This document shows positions 51,481-59,418 of a stretch of DNA of 64,000 nucleotides, piece by piece. The notes below the pieces were generated by a model. The model was given only the letters and a program-made list of their open reading frames with translations. It did not search any database and was not told where the DNA came from. The position numbers and the translations under genes are program-made. Positions within the stretch are counted from its first letter, which is position 1; every line of letters begins with the position of its first letter. The stretch is from Thioalbus denitrificans (GTDB lineage: Bacteria > Pseudomonadota > Gammaproteobacteria > DSM-26407): NCBI RefSeq assembly GCF_003337735.1, contig NZ_QPJY01000009.1, positions 1 through 64,000 on the forward strand, read 5' to 3'.

Positions 51481-51948
51481 TCACTCTTCCATCGGCACCC
51501 GGCTGACCATCCCGGCGTCGTAGTGTCCGGGTATCTGGCAGGCGAGGACGATGTCGCCCTCCACCTTGCGGTCGAACCGCCAGGTCACCTCCCGGGTCTC
51601 CCCCGGCTGCAGGGTCACGGCGTTGCCCTCGCTCCCGTCGTGATGCATGTCGGGCATCTTGCGCATCATCAGGGCATGGGCGCGCTGGCTGGGGGCGTCG
51701 CCGATGGAGAACTCGTGCACCAGCGCGCCGGCGTTGGTCACGACGAAACGCAGGGTCTCCCCCGGCCGGATGGTGATCGGCTCGTGGCGGATGGCCATGG
51801 TGTCGTCGAGCGTGACCGGCACGGTCCGTTCCGCCGCGGCCGGGTCGCCGGGACTGCCGAAGGGGGTGGCGCCGTGGCCGGCATCGGCGAGGGCCGCGCC
51901 GCAGCCGAGGGCCAGTCCGAGAGCGAGGCTGAATCGTGGTTTCCGCAT
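51481..51948 (-). CDS. Cupredoxin-like periplasmic copper protein
   Basis: 155 residues. A signal peptide (SLALGLALGCGAALA) precedes a single cupredoxin domain with a complete type 1 copper set: His78 (VHEFSIG), Cys137, His142 and Met147 (ACQIPGHYDAGM). Strands such as PGETLRFVVTNAGAL and PGETREVTWRFD fit. Additional Met and His residues near 94-104 (MMRKMPDMHHD) could bind further copper. It is the last gene of the copper operon and probably carries copper or electrons to or from the multicopper oxidase. Confidence 0.92.
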   Translation of the reverse strand: MRKPRFSLALGLALGCGAALADAGHGATPFGSPGDPAAAERTVPVTLDDTMAIRHEPITIRPGETLRFVVTNAGALVHEFSIGDAPSQRAHALMMRKMPDMHHDGSEGNAVTLQPGETREVTWRFDRKVEGDIVLACQIPGHYDAGMVSRVPMEE

Positions 51949-51967
51949 GGGTTGTTCTCCTTTCCTG

Positions 51968-53278
51968 TCACAGTTCGAGGGAGGGAATCCGGTCCTCGTC
52001 GACCGGGTGGGCGACCGTGCCGGCCGGGTGCCGGTACCAGCCGGGATCGTCGTAGCTGTCGCGCGGCAGGTCGTCGCGGACCTTGAGCACCGTGAACATG
52101 CCGCCCATCTCGATGGGGCCGAAGGGTCCCTCGCCGGTCATCATCGGCAGGGTGTTCTCGGGCAGCGGCATCATCGCCTGCATGGCGGCCATGTCCTGCA
52201 TCTCCGCCATTCCCGTCTCGCCCATGGACATGTAGTGGCCGCCGGGCAGCAGGGACTGGATGAGGGGGGTGGCGTCGCCCTGGTCGACCCCCAGCAGGTT
52301 CGGCACCGCGTGTCCCATGGGGCCCATGGTGTGGTGGGACTTGTGGCAGTGGAAGGCCCAGTCGCCGGCGGCGTCGGCCACGAACTCCACGCAGCGCATC
52401 GCCCCCACCGGCACGTCCACCGTCACCTCCGGCCACTGGGCCGCGGCGGGGATCCAGCCGCCGTCGGTGCCCGTCACCCGAAAGCTGAAGCCGTGCAGGT
52501 GGATGGGGTGGTTGGTCATGGTGAGGTTGCCGATGCGGATGCGCACCCGCTCTCCGGTGCGGGCCACCAGGGGGTCGATGGCGGGGAAGACGCGCCCGTT
52601 GATGACCCAGGTGTTGAACTCGGTCATGGTGGCGGTGCGGGGCGTGTAGGTCCCGGGATCGATGTCGTAGGCGGACAGCATCAGGGCGTAGTCGCGGTCC
52701 ACCCGGTGCTGCTCCGGGTCGCGGGGATGGACGATGAACAGCCCCATCATGCCCATGGCCATCTGCACCATCTCGTCGGCGTGGGGGTGGTACATGAAGG
52801 TGCCGCTCTGGCGCAGGGCGAACTCGTACACGAAGGTTTTACCCGGCGGGATCTGCGGCTGGGTGAGACCGCCCACGCCGTCCATGCCGCTGGGCAGGAA
52901 CAGCCCGTGCCAGTGGACCGTGGTGTGCTCGGGCAGCCGGTTGGTGACGTAGATGCGCACCCGGTCACCCTCCACCGCCTCGATGGTGGGGCCGGGCGAG
53001 CCGCCGTTGTAGCCCCACAGGTTCGCCGCCATGCCCGGGGCCAGCTCCCGGCGCACCGGTTCGGCCACCAGGTGGAACTCCTTCACCCCGTTGTTCAGCC
53101 GCCAGGGGAGGCTGCGGCCGTTGAGGGTCACCACCGGGCGGTAGGGGCGGCCGGCGCCGGGCCGGGCTGGCGGCCGGGTCTGTTCGGCCGGGGCGGCGCC
53201 GGCGGCGTCCATCCGCCCGAGCAGGGCGATGCCCCCCAGGGCCGCGGCGCCGGTGCTGAGAAAATGTCGACGGTTCAT
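51968..53278 (-). CDS. Multicopper oxidase, CopA/CumA type, Tat-exported
   Basis: 436 residues from ATG 53278 (AAGGAGAGC upstream). The N-terminus MNRRHFLSTGAAALGGIALL is a Tat signal. All four copper-binding motifs are present: HWHG, HPHADEM, HPIHLHG and HCHKSHHTMGPM with the type 1 Cys and Met. A Met-rich stretch (MSMGETGMAEMQDMAAMQAM, about 365-385) is typical of periplasmic copper oxidases that oxidise Cu(I) to Cu(II). It sits between the TolC-like and cupredoxin genes. Confidence 0.94.
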   Translation of the reverse strand: MNRRHFLSTGAAALGGIALLGRMDAAGAAPAEQTRPPARPGAGRPYRPVVTLNGRSLPWRLNNGVKEFHLVAEPVRRELAPGMAANLWGYNGGSPGPTIEAVEGDRVRIYVTNRLPEHTTVHWHGLFLPSGMDGVGGLTQPQIPPGKTFVYEFALRQSGTFMYHPHADEMVQMAMGMMGLFIVHPRDPEQHRVDRDYALMLSAYDIDPGTYTPRTATMTEFNTWVINGRVFPAIDPLVARTGERVRIRIGNLTMTNHPIHLHGFSFRVTGTDGGWIPAAAQWPEVTVDVPVGAMRCVEFVADAAGDWAFHCHKSHHTMGPMGHAVPNLLGVDQGDATPLIQSLLPGGHYMSMGETGMAEMQDMAAMQAMMPLPENTLPMMTGEGPFGPIEMGGMFTVLKVRDDLPRDSYDDPGWYRHPAGTVAHPVDEDRIPSLEL

Positions 53279-53298
53279 CGGTTGCTCTCCTTGCTCGT

Positions 53299-54576
53299 TC
53301 AGTGCGCGTGGGTGGCCGCGGCCGGGGCGGTGGGCGTCGCGGGCTGCGCCGCGGGCGCGGCGGCGGTGGCCGGGGGCAGCAGGCCGCCCGCGGCGTGCTC
53401 CAGCCGCAGCAGGGCCACGCCGTAGTCGTGGGCGGCCGCGTGCCACGCCCGGCGCGCCTCCAGCTCCCGGCTCCGCGCCTCCAGCAGGTCGTAGGGGCCG
53501 ATCAGCATGCCGTTGTAGTGCTTCAGGGCCTCGCCGGTGACCGCCGCGCGGGCGGGCAGCAGGGTGGTGCGGATGCGCTCGGCCCGGTCGTGGGCGAGCC
53601 GCAGCCGGGACAGCCCGGCAACGATCTCCTCCCCCACCTGCCGGCGCAGGCTGAACAACTCCAGCTCGGCCTCGCTGACGGCGGGCTCCTGGCGCAGGCG
53701 GTTGCCCCGGTCCAGCAGCGGCAGGCGCAGGGGCGGGTTGGGGCCCCCGCGGACGAGGGGGCGGGGCCCGGCGGCGAGCCGGAAGCGGGACTCGGCCTGG
53801 CGCGCGTCGAGCCGGTTGCGCCAGGCGTGGCCCTCCAGGTCGTCCCAGGCCGGCAGCGCCGCCGGCGGCGCCGGCAGGCCGGCGGTGCGCAGCGACTGCC
53901 CGTCGCCGGGCGACAGCCCCGCCAGGCGGGCGAGGCGGGCCCGGGCGCTCTCCAGCTCCTCCTGCACGGCATCCCGTTCGGCCTCGGCCTGCACCCGGTC
54001 GGCGGTATGGGCGGCCGCCTCCAGGGCGCTGAGGGTGCCCGCTGAGCGCTGGGCCCGGGCCAGCCGTTCCGCCGCCAGGGCGGCGTCGGCCAGCTGTCCG
54101 GCCGTTTCCCGGTCGGCCTCCAGGCGGGCCAGCCCGTACCAGGCCTCGCCCACCTCGAGCGCGGCGTCAAGCACCCGCCCGGCCAGGGCGGCGCGCTGCT
54201 CGCCGGGATGGGGCGCGGGGCTGTCCGCCGTGCCCGCGGCCAGGCCGAGGAGGTCGCGGCGCAGGTTGAACCCCGGCGGCTGCTCCAGCAGCCCGGCGCG
54301 GAGCAGGTCGGCGGGCGTCACGCCGAAGGCGCGGTAGGCGTGGAGCAGCTCCGGGCTTCCCAGCAGCGCCAGGCGCAGGGTGGCGTCGAGGGTCAGCGGC
54401 TGCGCGGCCAGCGCGGTGGTGGCCGCCCCGACGCCGGCGCCCTGGGCGCCGGCATGGATATTGGGCGGCGGGAGGGAAGACCCGGTATCCGCCGCTGCGG
54501 TGACCGCGTCGGTGGCGGTGGTGGACAGGAATGCGGCCAGGACCAGGCCGGGCGCATTCGGGATGCGTCTTGGCAT
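53299..54576 (-). CDS. TolC-family outer membrane protein
   Basis: 425 residues from ATG 54576. A signal peptide (GLVLAAFLSTTATDAVTAAA) is followed by the TolC-type helical pattern with two repeats: LDATLRLALLGSPELLHAYR, then long Ala/Leu/Arg/Glu-rich helices (about 110-200 and 290-400) and the ARAAVTGEALKHYNGMLIGPYDLLEARSRE segment in pieces, common to CusC-like proteins. The C-terminal 25 residues are Ala/Pro-rich and end in His-Ala-His. No inner-membrane pump is next to it, so its partner must be elsewhere, or it serves the copper enzymes directly. Confidence 0.85.
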   Translation of the reverse strand: MPRRIPNAPGLVLAAFLSTTATDAVTAAADTGSSLPPPNIHAGAQGAGVGAATTALAAQPLTLDATLRLALLGSPELLHAYRAFGVTPADLLRAGLLEQPPGFNLRRDLLGLAAGTADSPAPHPGEQRAALAGRVLDAALEVGEAWYGLARLEADRETAGQLADAALAAERLARAQRSAGTLSALEAAAHTADRVQAEAERDAVQEELESARARLARLAGLSPGDGQSLRTAGLPAPPAALPAWDDLEGHAWRNRLDARQAESRFRLAAGPRPLVRGGPNPPLRLPLLDRGNRLRQEPAVSEAELELFSLRRQVGEEIVAGLSRLRLAHDRAERIRTTLLPARAAVTGEALKHYNGMLIGPYDLLEARSRELEARRAWHAAAHDYGVALLRLEHAAGGLLPPATAAAPAAQPATPTAPAAATHAH

Positions 54577-54644
54577 CGGTTTCGACTCCGAACTGAGGGC
54601 AACGGGGTTCCGCCGTGGGCGGGACCGGTCACGGGGCAGTCGGG

Positions 54645-55001
54645 TCAGGCGCGGGGGGGACGCAGCAGGGCAGTGGGGGGCGGGGCGGGAGCCCGGGCCA
54701 CGGTGCTGAAGAAAACCGTGGCCGTGGCCGCCGGATATCCGGATTGCGGGCCCCCGGGGAGGGTGGCGAAACAGGCGCCGCAGTGGCTGCAGTCCTGGCA
54801 GATGGGCGTGCCGTCCGCGGTCCGGTCCGTGTCCGGCGCCGGGGCGTGGAAGTCCGGGCCGCCGTGAACAACCGCGGGATCGTGCGCGCTCCGATCGGGT
54901 CCACCGTCGCCGCAGTGATCCATGCCGGCCGCCTGCAGCCATTGGAATGGTTGCAGCACCAGGACCAGCAGCAGGACGAGTTTGCGCAGCCGAACGGACA
55001 C
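54645..55001 (-). CDS. Small exported Cys/His-rich protein (copper operon)
   Basis: 118 residues. A signal peptide (KLVLLLVLVLQPFQWLQAA) leads a mature part rich in His and Asp (about 22-60) and a cluster CQDCSHCGACFATLPGG (near 68-84). This layout recalls DUF2946-type small proteins found at the head of copper-resistance operons; metal binding is likely but unproven. It precedes the TolC-like gene by 68 bases on the same strand. Confidence 0.75.
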   Translation of the reverse strand: MSVRLRKLVLLLVLVLQPFQWLQAAGMDHCGDGGPDRSAHDPAVVHGGPDFHAPAPDTDRTADGTPICQDCSHCGACFATLPGGPQSGYPAATATVFFSTVARAPAPPPTALLRPPRA

Positions 55002-55168
55002 GGACCGGGCTCATGCAGGGATGATTCAGTGTTGACTGTCCCGCAGGCTTTTGGTTCCGGGAGGCGCTGCAATCACGCCGGCGCGCCGCCACTCGGGGCG
55101 GCGGGTGCCAATGGGTCCCGGTGTCCTATCCTTAGAACAGGCAGGGGATATGTGGCGGGAGTGGCGGA

Positions 55169-56179
55169 ATGGGTCCGTACATCCACGATATCGATCCCAT
55201 CATCGGCACGGTCCTGGGCGTCCACCTGTGGTGGTACGGGCTGAGCTACAGCCTCGGCTTTCTGAATGCCCACCTCTTCATCCGCCGCTACCGGGAGCGG
55301 CTCGGAATCTCCCTCCAGGCGGTCTACGGCCTCAGCCTGCTGCTGGCGGTGGGCGTGCTGCTGGGCGGACGGTTCGTGGAGGTGGTCTTCTACGAGTGGC
55401 CCTTCTACGGCGGGCGCCTGACCCTCATTCCCGCCTACTGGCTCGGCGGCATGGCCACCCACGGGCTGCTGGCCGGCGGCCTGCTGGGTATCTGGACCTT
55501 CTCCCGGATTCACGGCATCGCCTTCCTGCGCCTGACCGACGCCCTCTCCATCCCGGCGGCCTTCATCATGGGCGTGGGGCGGCTGGGCAACTTCGTCGAC
55601 GGCCAGATCGTGGGCAGCGTCACCGACGTGTGGTGGGCGGTGAAGTTTCCGGATGCGGAGGGGTTCCGCCACCCGGTGGTGCTCTACGACGGGCTGAAGA
55701 ACCTGCTCATCATCCCGGTGCTGATGCTGGTCTGGCGGCGGCACCTGCCGCCGGGGGTGCGCAGCGGGCTGTTCCTGTTCCTCTACGCGTTCCTGCGCAT
55801 CTTCATCGACCTCTTCCGCGAGTACCCCACCACCCTGATGGGGCTGGCGACCGGGCAGGGGCTGAACATCCTGATGTCCCTGATCGGACTGGTGCTGGTG
55901 GGGGTGGGCTTCCGCATCGGCCGCGCGGAGGCGAAGGCGCCGGCCGGGCCGCCGGTCGCGGCGGGGGGCGGCGGCCTGGCCTGGCGGCGGCTGGCGTTCG
56001 TCCTGGTGCTGCTGTTTCCGCTGGTCATCCCCAGCGACTGGACCCAGGACGTGCCCGCCCGCTACGGGGCGCGCCATCCCGGGTTGACCCACTCGGCGCT
56101 CAACCCGGCCATCGACGCCATCCCCGAGGGGGCCGTCTGGGACACCTGGGACGGCCCGCAACCGCCGTCCGGGGAATGA
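55169..56179 (+). CDS. Lgt-like prolipoprotein diacylglyceryl transferase homologue
   Basis: 336 residues. Seven membrane helices and the Lgt pattern are visible: VHLWWYGLSYSLGFL, GGRFVEVVFYEW, YWLGGMATHGLLAGGLLGIW and GRLGNFVDGQIVGSVTDVWWAVKFP, followed by HPVVLYDGLKNLLI and FREYP. The Lgt signature GRxGNFxNxE appears here as GRLGNFVDGQIVG, so the usual Asn and Glu are changed. Lgt attaches diacylglyceryl to lipoprotein Cys. The extra C-terminal helix and polar tail (about 275-336) are unusual. It may be a second copy with another substrate. Confidence 0.8.
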   Translation: MGPYIHDIDPIIGTVLGVHLWWYGLSYSLGFLNAHLFIRRYRERLGISLQAVYGLSLLLAVGVLLGGRFVEVVFYEWPFYGGRLTLIPAYWLGGMATHGLLAGGLLGIWTFSRIHGIAFLRLTDALSIPAAFIMGVGRLGNFVDGQIVGSVTDVWWAVKFPDAEGFRHPVVLYDGLKNLLIIPVLMLVWRRHLPPGVRSGLFLFLYAFLRIFIDLFREYPTTLMGLATGQGLNILMSLIGLVLVGVGFRIGRAEAKAPAGPPVAAGGGGLAWRRLAFVLVLLFPLVIPSDWTQDVPARYGARHPGLTHSALNPAIDAIPEGAVWDTWDGPQPPSGE

Positions 56180-56200
56180 GGCCGCCGCCGGGGGGCGGGA

Positions 56201-57808
56201 TCACTGGCGGTTGGGGACGCCGCCGGGGCGGTTGCGGTACTGGGACGGATCGATGCCGCAGGTCTTGAGCTTGAGGTGCACCGAGCGGGGCGTGATGCCC
56301 ATCTCCCGGGCCACGGCGCTGACATTGCCGCCATTGCGGAACAGGGCGTCCTTCAGCAGCCGGGTCTCGACCTCCCGGGCCGCGCGCCGCTTCTGGGTGC
56401 GCAGGGCGCCGCCGCCGGCGGCCGGGCCGTCGGCTTTCACGGCGACGTCCAGATCCTCGATGACCGACCCGCGGGCGAACAGGTAGGCCCGCTCGAGCAC
56501 GTTCTCCAGTTCGCGGACGTTGCCCGGCCAGTCGTACTGCATGGCCTTGCCCCAGGCCTGCTCGCCGAGCACCTTGGGCGGCTGGCGGTACTTGCCGGCC
56601 AGCCGCCGCAGGATCAGGTTCACCAGCCCGGTGATGTCGTCCCGGCGCTCGCGCAGCGGCGGGAGGTGGATGGGGACCACGTGCAGCCGGTAGTAGAGGT
56701 CGCTGCGGAACTCGTTCGTCGCCACCATCTTCTCGATGCGGCGGTTCGAGGCGGCGATGATGCGGACGTCGGCGCGCAGGACCTGGCGCCCGCCGACCCG
56801 TTCGAACTCGCTCTCCTGCAGCACCCGCAGCAGCTTGGCCTGGGCCGGGAGGGGCAGGCTGTCGATCTCGTCCAGGAACAGGGTGCCCTGCTCGGCGCGC
56901 TCGAAGAAGCCCTGGTGGACGTTGCAGGCGCCGGTGAAGGCGCCTTTCTCATGGCCGAACAGCGCGCTCTCGATGAGCTCGTGGGGGATGGCGCCGCAGT
57001 TCACCGCGACGAACTTCCGCTCGCTGCGGTTGCTCAGCGCATGGATGGCGCGGGCGATGATCTCCTTGCCCACGCCGGTCTCGCCGCTGATGAAGACCGA
57101 GGCCTGGGTGGGGGCCACCACCTCCACGGCTTCCAGCGCCGCGCGCATCTCGGGCGACTCGGCGACGATGGCCGGCCGCGGCTGCCGGCCGTCCGGGTGG
57201 GCGCGGGCATCGGTGGGGCACCAGAGGCCCTCCATCCGGCTGGCCACGCGCACGGAGACCTCCGCGTGCTCCGATCGGGACACCAGCGCCTCGCCGTGGT
57301 TGTGGTACTCGTCGCCCCGCACTCCCGCGGCCAGCTCCGGGTCGGTGTGGATGCAGACCTCGCAGCGGTCGTCGCCGGCGGCGATGCGCCGTTTCAGCTC
57401 CACCTTGGCGTAGCCGAAGTTGCGCGCCGCGATGCCGCCGAACACCGAGGAGGTCATGCGGCACAGCTCGGGCGCCTCCCGGACCATGTCGCCGAAGGGG
57501 CAGCGGGTGGCCTCCACCCGGATGACCCGGTCCGGGCCGGAGCTGCGGGAGAAGCTGCCGCCGATGCGGTTCTTGATGTTGACGATCACATCGGCGTATT
57601 CGTCGGGGGTGATGGGGCCGACCAGGCCCAGCTCCTCCCGGGCCGCGGCCTCGAAGCAGCTGCTGGCGGTGAGGCCCAGGAATTCGATGTAGTTGAAGTG
57701 ATCCTCGCAGGCGGAGCAGCCCTTCTGGTTCGCCACCTTGATGCTCTGGGTGACGAAGGTCTGTAGAAAGGAGATCGGATTCAGGTTCCCCGGGCGCCTG
57801 GTTTTCAT
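56201..57808 (-). CDS. Sigma54-dependent activator with cysteine-rich sensor domain
   Basis: 535 residues. The N-terminal sensor (about 1-190) has Cys at 31, 34, 51, 103, 116, 149 and 152, including CSAC, RCPFGD, ELCRM and RCEVC; this pattern recalls the MetOD1/V4R-like sensor domains but the match is from memory. The AAA+ domain follows: GETGVGKE (242-249), GAFTGA (289-294, the sigma54 contact loop), FLDEI (311-315), and a C-terminal Fis-type helix-turn-helix (NVSAVAREMGITPRSVHLKL). It should activate sigma54 promoters in response to a metal, redox or sulfur signal. A sigma54 promoter lies 1.7 kb upstream at 59488. Confidence 0.92.
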   Translation of the reverse strand: MKTRRPGNLNPISFLQTFVTQSIKVANQKGCSACEDHFNYIEFLGLTASSCFEAAAREELGLVGPITPDEYADVIVNIKNRIGGSFSRSSGPDRVIRVEATRCPFGDMVREAPELCRMTSSVFGGIAARNFGYAKVELKRRIAAGDDRCEVCIHTDPELAAGVRGDEYHNHGEALVSRSEHAEVSVRVASRMEGLWCPTDARAHPDGRQPRPAIVAESPEMRAALEAVEVVAPTQASVFISGETGVGKEIIARAIHALSNRSERKFVAVNCGAIPHELIESALFGHEKGAFTGACNVHQGFFERAEQGTLFLDEIDSLPLPAQAKLLRVLQESEFERVGGRQVLRADVRIIAASNRRIEKMVATNEFRSDLYYRLHVVPIHLPPLRERRDDITGLVNLILRRLAGKYRQPPKVLGEQAWGKAMQYDWPGNVRELENVLERAYLFARGSVIEDLDVAVKADGPAAGGGALRTQKRRAAREVETRLLKDALFRNGGNVSAVAREMGITPRSVHLKLKTCGIDPSQYRNRPGGVPNRQ

Positions 57809-57922
57809 GCCAACCCCCTGTCTCGATGTTGTCTCGGGTGGTGCTTCGCGGTACCGGCCGTCCCCGTTGTCCCGCGGGGGCCGACACCCTGGCGGGGCGC
57901 CGGGACGGGGTGTCGCCGGAGG

Positions 57923-57954
57923 CCGGCGGCGTGCCCGCTGCGGGACGCCGCCGG
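57923..57954. terminator. Strong GC hairpin between merC-like and activator genes
   Basis: CCGGCGGCGT (57923-57932) pairs perfectly with ACGCCGCCGG (57945-57954), with an inner CCCG/CGGG stem. It separates the hydrolase-fmdB-merC transcript from the activator gene, which therefore probably has its own promoter in the 185-base gap. No T-run is present. Confidence 0.5.
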
Positions 57955-57993
57955 CGGAGTGACTCGCTTCAGGTCAGGGCTCGGTGCGCCGGC

Positions 57994-58416
57994 TCAGGAG
58001 CCGCAGCACGGTTCCTCGGCGCACACCCGGCAGCGCCTGCAGTAGTAGGCGTTGGTCAGGTGTGCGGTGATGAGCAGCACGCCTCCGGTCACGGTCAGCC
58101 CGGTTTCCAGCGCCTCGCCGGCGAACCCTTCCGGGATGAAGGCCGCAAAGGCAAGCATAGCAAAGCCCGCCAGGGCCGCCATGGCCATGCCGGGACGGTT
58201 GTGCTGACGATAGCCGGGGATGAAGGCCAGCAGCCCGACGAACATCAGCGCCGAGACGAAGCCGATGTGGGTCCCCTTCTCGGTCACGGCCAGCACCGGC
58301 AGCAGCGCCGCCAGGAAGGGGGTGGCGATGCAGTGTCCGATACACAGGAGCGAGCCGATGACTCCGACCCGGTCCCAACGCGTGCCTTGCGGCAGTTCGA
58401 TTCTTGCACTATGCAT
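57994..58416 (-). CDS. MerC-like membrane protein
   Basis: 140 residues from ATG 58416 (GGAGGG upstream). Four membrane helices are visible, with the MerC signature in the first (VIGSLLCIGHCIATPFLAALLP, i.e. CxGHC) and a Cys-rich C-terminus (YYCRRCRVCAEEPCCGS). MerC carries Hg(II) across the inner membrane in mercury resistance, but no merA or merR is near. The two Cys clusters suggest handling of a soft metal or thiol-reactive compound in this operon. Confidence 0.85.
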   Translation of the reverse strand: MHSARIELPQGTRWDRVGVIGSLLCIGHCIATPFLAALLPVLAVTEKGTHIGFVSALMFVGLLAFIPGYRQHNRPGMAMAALAGFAMLAFAAFIPEGFAGEALETGLTVTGGVLLITAHLTNAYYCRRCRVCAEEPCCGS

Positions 58417-58460
58417 GGATAACCCTCCAGGAGCGGGACGAGGGGGCCTGGACCGGCCGG

Positions 58461-58676
58461 TCACGGACAGCAACGGCAGCCCTTGCCGCACTGGGGCAGC
58501 GACCTGGCCGCCTGTTCCCGTCCCTGCGCCATCCCGCCGTGCACCGGGGGTGCGGAGAGCAGAACGCGGACGGCCTCGCCGCCGCAGCCGGGGCAGGGCG
58601 GCTTCGGCGCGGCCAGGGCGTGGAACGCCTCGAAGTCCCGGCCGCAGGCATGGCAGCGGTAGTCGTAGGTCGGCAT
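58461..58676 (-). CDS. FmdB-family zinc ribbon protein
   Basis: 71 residues from ATG 58676 (MPTYDYRCHACG). The FmdB zinc ribbon is clear: CHACGRDFEAF and CPGCGGEAVRVLLS give two CxxC pairs. The C-terminus (QCGKGCRCCP) has four more Cys. FmdB was first named as a putative regulator of amide hydrolase genes, though many family members have no known role. It lies between the hydrolase and the MerC-like gene on the same strand. Confidence 0.9.
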   Translation of the reverse strand: MPTYDYRCHACGRDFEAFHALAAPKPPCPGCGGEAVRVLLSAPPVHGGMAQGREQAARSLPQCGKGCRCCP

Positions 58677-58764
58677 GGCATGACCCCTCTTGTCTGGTAA
58701 CGTGAAATTCCCACAGGCAAGTGGGGCGCCGGGGCGTTGCCGCACCCGGCGCCCGTCAGGCGCC

Positions 58765-59418
58765 TCAGCTCCAGCGCGGCGGCTGCTTGCCCTTCACGTT
58801 CATGGACGCGGCGGTGGCCTGGGTGACCGACCGGGTGGGCGCATTGGGATTGGGCGCCCGCAGGCGGCGGAACTCCGTCTCCCATACCCAGCCGCTGATG
58901 GTGATGTCGTCGGGGATGAGCGGGTGGTTGCGCAGCTGCTCCACGCAGCGGATGCAGGTGGCGTCCACGTCGTCCATCATGCCGATCCACTTGGCGAAGT
59001 TGCCGGGAGCGAGACTCAGCTCGGGCAGGGAGGGATCGATGGGCACGCTGTCCACGTCGATGCCCTTGCCGCGCAGGGCCGCCTCCAGGTCATTGCCGTT
59101 GGCCGAGAGCATGCCGCAGCCCGTGTGCTGGAGGACGATGATCTCCTTGGTGCCGAAGAAGTTGATGGTCAGCATGGCCGAGCGGATGGCGTCGTCGGTG
59201 ACGATGCCGCCGGCGTTGCGGAACAGGTGGGCATCGCCGCCGCCGACCGGGGTATCCGCGCGGATGCCGAGCGCCTCGTCCACGGGCAGGCGCTCATCCA
59301 TGCAGGCAAGTACCCACAGCCGGCGCATGTTGGGGCCATCGGCCCCGAACTGGCGCCGGATGGACCAGTCGTCGTAGCTCTTGACCCGGCTTTCGATTTC
59401 AGCCTTGAGTGTCGTCAT
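58765..59418 (-). CDS. Beta-carbonic anhydrase family enzyme, probable carbonyl sulfide / carbon disulfide hydrolase
   Basis: 217 residues. The zinc site is Cys39, His98 and Cys101 with the Asp41/Arg43 dyad (LACMDERL, HTGCGM). Unlike common beta-carbonic anhydrases it shares, by memory, long features with the CS2 hydrolase of Acidianus and COS hydrolase of Thiobacillus: RRLWVLACMDER, DAHLFRNAGGIVTDDAIRSA, NFFGTKEIIVLQHTGCGML and the C-terminal LRNHPLIPDDITISGWVWET with RRLRAPN. Those enzymes turn COS or CS2 into H2S and CO2. The start at 59418 follows GGAGATGG. A sigma54 promoter lies 70 bases upstream. Confidence 0.85.
   Translation of the reverse strand: MTTLKAEIESRVKSYDDWSIRRQFGADGPNMRRLWVLACMDERLPVDEALGIRADTPVGGGDAHLFRNAGGIVTDDAIRSAMLTINFFGTKEIIVLQHTGCGMLSANGNDLEAALRGKGIDVDSVPIDPSLPELSLAPGNFAKWIGMMDDVDATCIRCVEQLRNHPLIPDDITISGWVWETEFRRLRAPNPNAPTRSVTQATAASMNVKGKQPPRWS

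Noticed and set aside
50993-51523. 176-codon plus-strand frame
   Set aside because: Overlaps the small membrane protein and the cupredoxin end in other frames; Arg/Pro-rich shadow composition.
57994-58416. Mercury resistance operon
   Set aside because: Only a MerC-like protein is present; no merR, merT, merP or merA nearby.
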